Shown: positions 6,461-8,564 of the stretch, one piece after another
Position numbering within the stretch: position 1 is the first letter of the stretch
Layout of the letters: each line of letters opens with the position of its first letter
Origin: an uncultured Pseudomonadota bacterium
GTDB lineage: Bacteria > Pseudomonadota > Gammaproteobacteria > Burkholderiales > Thiobacillaceae
Length of the DNA: 8,564 nucleotides
Reading direction: 5' to 3'
Assembly (NCBI GenBank): GCA_903883985.1
Contig: CAISDD010000002.1
Location: 1-8,564, forward strand
Translations under genes and position numbers: made by a program
Notes under the pieces: generated by a model
Seen by the model: only the letters and a program-made list of their open reading frames with translations
Told to the model about the DNA's origin: nothing
Databases searched by the model: none

Positions 6461-8296
6461 ATGTCCTTGTTAGAACACATCGCCTCTCCCGCCGACCTCA
6501 AGACCTTGAGCCGAGCGCAACTCAAGGACGTGGCCGACGAGTTGCGCCAGTACATCCTGGATAGTGTCGCGCGGACTGGCGGCCACCTCGCCTCCAACCT
6601 GGGCGTGGTGGAACTCACCGTAGCGCTGCATCGCGTTTTCGACACGCCGGAAGATCGCATCGTCTGGGACGTCGGCCATCAGACCTATGCCCACAAGATA
6701 CTCACCGGCCGCCGCGAACGCATGCACAGCCTGCGCCAGACCGATGGCCTCTCCGGCTTTCCCAAGCGCGAGGAAAGCCCCTACGACGCCTTCGTCGCCG
6801 GCCACTCCAGCACCTCGATTTCCGCCGCACTCGGAATGGCGGTTGCGGCCCGGCTCAAGGGCGAGGAGCGGCGCGTGGTGGCGGTGATTGGCGATGGCGC
6901 CATGACGGCCGGCATGGCCTTCGAGGCCCTCAACAATGCCGGGGCGATGGACGCCAACCTGCTAGTCATCCTCAATGACAACGACATGTCGATCAGCGCC
7001 AATGTCGGCGCCCTCAACAGCTACCTCACCAAGCTGCTCTCCGGGCGGTTCTATAACAACCTGCGCAGCCGTGGCGAGAAGATTCTGGCTACCCTTCCCC
7101 CCATCCACGAACTGGCGAAGCGCGCGGAAGAACACCTGAAGGGCATGGTCACTCCGGGCACCCTGTTCGAGGAATTCGGCTTCAATTACTTGGGCCCCAT
7201 AGACGGTCACGACCTCGACGCCCTGATCCCCACCCTCAGCAACATCCGCGCCTTGCAGGGCCCACAATTCCTGCACGTAGTCACACGCAAGGGCAAGGGC
7301 TACGACTTCGCCGAAGCCAATCCCTGTCTGTACCACGGGGTCGGAAAATTCGAGGTGGCAAAAGGGGTTGCGCCCAAGACCTCGGCGCGTCCCACCTATA
7401 CGGAAGTTTTCGGGCAATGGCTGTGCGACATGGCCGAGGCGGACGCGCGCCTGGTCGGAATCACCCCGGCGATGAGCGAAGGCTCCGGGCTGATCGAATT
7501 CAGCAAACGCTTTCCCGAACGCTATTTCGATGTCGGAATCGCCGAACAACACGCGCTCACCTTCGCCGCAGGACTGGCCTGTGAAGGGCAGAAACCGGTT
7601 GTGGCGATCTATTCCACCTTCTTGCAGCGCGCATTTGACCAACTGATCCACGATGTCGCCCTGCAAAACCTGCCGGTGCTGCTGGCCATAGACCGCGCTG
7701 GCCTGGTCGGCGCCGACGGCCCGACACACGCGGGTGCCTTCGACCTCTCCTTCCTGCGCTGCATTCCCAACATGCTGATCGCGACGCCCTCGGACGAGAA
7801 CGAATGCCGTTGCCTGCTCACCACTGCGTACCGCTACGACGGACCCAGCGCCGTCCGCTACCCGCGTGGCATCGGGCCTGGAGCATCCTTGTCGACGACG
7901 CTGGAAGCCTTCCCCGTAGGCCGTGGCGTGTTGCGCCGCACGGGGGCCAACACCGCACTCCTCGTCTTTGGCGCCCCGCTCAACGCCGCCTTGCAGGCCG
8001 CCGATGCGCTGGACATGAGCGTGGCCGACATGCGTTTCGTCAAGCCGCTGGATCGGGAACTGCTGCGACAACTGGCGCTAAGCCACACGCGCCTGGTCAC
8101 GGTCGAGGAAAATGCGATCATGGGCGGGGCAGGTGCGGCTGTGGCGGAGGCGCTCGCGGACATGGGGATCACCATCCCCTTGCTGCACTTGGGGCTGCCT
8201 GACCGCTTCGTCGAGCACGGCGACCCCGCCCTGCTCATCGCACGCGTAGGGCTAGACGCCACCGGTATCGAGCGTAGTCTGCGAGCCTGGGTTTGA
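6461..8296 (+). CDS. dxs: 1-deoxy-D-xylulose-5-phosphate synthase
   Basis: A 611-residue thiamine-diphosphate enzyme (E. coli 620) that joins pyruvate and glyceraldehyde 3-phosphate to form DXP, the entry and main control step of the MEP isoprenoid pathway and a precursor of thiamine and pyridoxal phosphate. The N-terminal domain holds GGHLASNLG (H42, equivalent to the catalytic His of the family), WDVGHQTYAHK, and the ThDP/Mg motif from G144-D145-G146 to N172-DND (N174). The second, transketolase-like domain has DVGIAEQHA with the cofactor-activating E362 and DRAGLVGADGPTHAG. The C-terminal domain ends in LPDRFVEHG, as in the family. All key residues are intact. The ATG follows the ispA stop by two bases with no clear Shine-Dalgarno site, so translation is probably coupled. 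A TTG at 6455 is in frame but less likely as the start. Confidence 0.98.
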   Translation: MSLLEHIASPADLKTLSRAQLKDVADELRQYILDSVARTGGHLASNLGVVELTVALHRVFDTPEDRIVWDVGHQTYAHKILTGRRERMHSLRQTDGLSGFPKREESPYDAFVAGHSSTSISAALGMAVAARLKGEERRVVAVIGDGAMTAGMAFEALNNAGAMDANLLVILNDNDMSISANVGALNSYLTKLLSGRFYNNLRSRGEKILATLPPIHELAKRAEEHLKGMVTPGTLFEEFGFNYLGPIDGHDLDALIPTLSNIRALQGPQFLHVVTRKGKGYDFAEANPCLYHGVGKFEVAKGVAPKTSARPTYTEVFGQWLCDMAEADARLVGITPAMSEGSGLIEFSKRFPERYFDVGIAEQHALTFAAGLACEGQKPVVAIYSTFLQRAFDQLIHDVALQNLPVLLAIDRAGLVGADGPTHAGAFDLSFLRCIPNMLIATPSDENECRCLLTTAYRYDGPSAVRYPRGIGPGASLSTTLEAFPVGRGVLRRTGANTALLVFGAPLNAALQAADALDMSVADMRFVKPLDRELLRQLALSHTRLVTVEENAIMGGAGAAVAEALADMGITIPLLHLGLPDRFVEHGDPALLIARVGLDATGIERSLRAWV

Positions 8297-8330
8297 ATCC
8301 CACGGCGAAAGCGACAAACGCAGGTTTGGC

Positions 8331-8359
8331 TTGCTCGACCGGCCACGAATCCGTATTAT
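8331..8359 (+). promoter_or_regulatory. Sigma-70-type promoter for rpsT
   Basis: TTGCTC (8331-8336) and TATTAT (8354-8359) are separated by exactly 17 bases, the best-formed promoter in the window. Transcription would start near 8366, giving a leader of about 33 bases that begins in a T-rich stretch. It lies in the 104-bp gap after dxs, which shows no obvious terminator hairpin, so some dxs read-through is possible. Confidence 0.65.
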
Positions 8360-8386
8360 GCGCGTCTTATTTTTCCCGCAGAATTC

Positions 8387-8392
8387 AAGGAG
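8387..8392 (+). promoter_or_regulatory. Strong Shine-Dalgarno site for rpsT
   Basis: AAGGAG is placed six bases before the ATG at 8399. It contrasts with the absent sites of fsr, xseB and dxs and fits a highly translated ribosomal protein gene. Confidence 0.8.
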
Positions 8393-8398
8393 TCTCGT

Positions 8399-8564
8399 AT
8401 GGCCAATAGCGCACAGGCTAAGAAGCGCGCCCGCCAGAACGCGGTGCTACGTTTGCACAACATGTCTCAGCGCTCGGCTTACCGGACCGCTGTGAAGAAG
8501 GTCCGCAAGGCGATCGAAGCCGGCGACAAGACCGCCGCGCAGGACGCACTGCAAAGCAACATGA
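8399..8564 (+). CDS. rpsT: 30S ribosomal protein S20 (N-terminal part, cut by the window edge)
   Basis: S20 is a primary 16S rRNA-binding protein of the small subunit, built of long helices. The first 55 codons are present out of the roughly 87 usual for the family. The start MANSAQAKKRARQN and the segment VKKVRKAIEAGDK are characteristic, and the peptide is strongly basic, as expected. The gene has its own promoter and a strong ribosome binding site, so it forms a separate unit from dxs. The E. coli gene starts with TTG and is autoregulated; here the start is ATG. Nothing odd is seen in the visible part. Confidence 0.97.
   Translation, partial: MANSAQAKKRARQNAVLRLHNMSQRSAYRTAVKKVRKAIEAGDKTAAQDALQSNM

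Noticed and set aside
6962..8071. Minus-strand open frame of 369 codons antisense to dxs
   Set aside because: dxs is unmistakable on the plus strand. The antisense peptide has Gly/Gln/Val-rich shadow composition with no domain.
8286..8305. T-arm-like sequence (TGGGTTTGAATCCCA) at the dxs stop, suggesting a tRNA 3' end
   Set aside because: Only the T-loop-like hairpin fits. No matching acceptor stem, anticodon arm or D-arm can be placed in the preceding bases, which are dxs coding sequence, and no CCA follows.
1..8564. CRISPR array, rRNA or complete tRNA genes, toxin-antitoxin pair, phage genes
   Set aside because: No regularly spaced repeats, cloverleaf, rRNA-like sequence or paired small genes were found on either strand by reading.

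Overview
The window reads as a GC-rich proteobacterial chromosome segment. The gene order xseB-ispA-dxs, the protein sequences, and short promoters of the GGCTATAATCC type all fit Betaproteobacteria (or a close gammaproteobacterial relative). That placement is inferred from protein character and gene order; no database comparison was possible.

Layout: (1) Positions 1-92 hold the 3' end of a plus-strand gene that I cannot identify securely; a transposase tail is possible. (2) Positions 93-342 hold no convincing gene. The stretch has an AT-rich first part and then a cluster of short inverted and direct repeats. (3) A minus-strand fosmidomycin-resistance-type MFS exporter (fsr) runs from about 1539 down to 343. 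(4) A divergent regulatory region of about 170-210 bp contains promoter-like elements in both directions and two palindromes. (5) A very large plus-strand membrane-bound sensor follows (1714 or 1753 to 5187): periplasmic Cache-like region, two PAS domains, GGDEF, EAL, and a C-terminal CZB-type zinc-binding domain. (6) After a 145-bp gap with a promoter-like TATAAT comes the compact operon xseB (exonuclease VII small subunit), ispA (farnesyl diphosphate synthase) and dxs (DXP synthase). (7) A 104-bp gap carries a good sigma-70 promoter and Shine-Dalgarno site for rpsT (ribosomal protein S20), which runs off the right edge.

How the genes work together: dxs makes the first committed MEP-pathway metabolite. 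ispA condenses the resulting C5 units to farnesyl diphosphate for quinones, undecaprenyl carriers and similar products. xseB is a DNA-repair subunit commonly co-transcribed with them. fsr belongs to the family that exports fosmidomycin, an inhibitor of the MEP enzyme Dxr, so a MEP-inhibitor exporter lies near MEP genes, though in a separate transcription unit. The c-di-GMP enzyme between them has intact synthase, hydrolase and product-inhibition motifs and a probable zinc sensor at the far C-terminus.

Most of the window is ordinary housekeeping. The parts most worth a second look are the CZB domain placed after the EAL domain, the palindromic divergent promoter region, and the structured intergenic stretch at 93-342. 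I do not see convincing evidence of a wholly new biological system.
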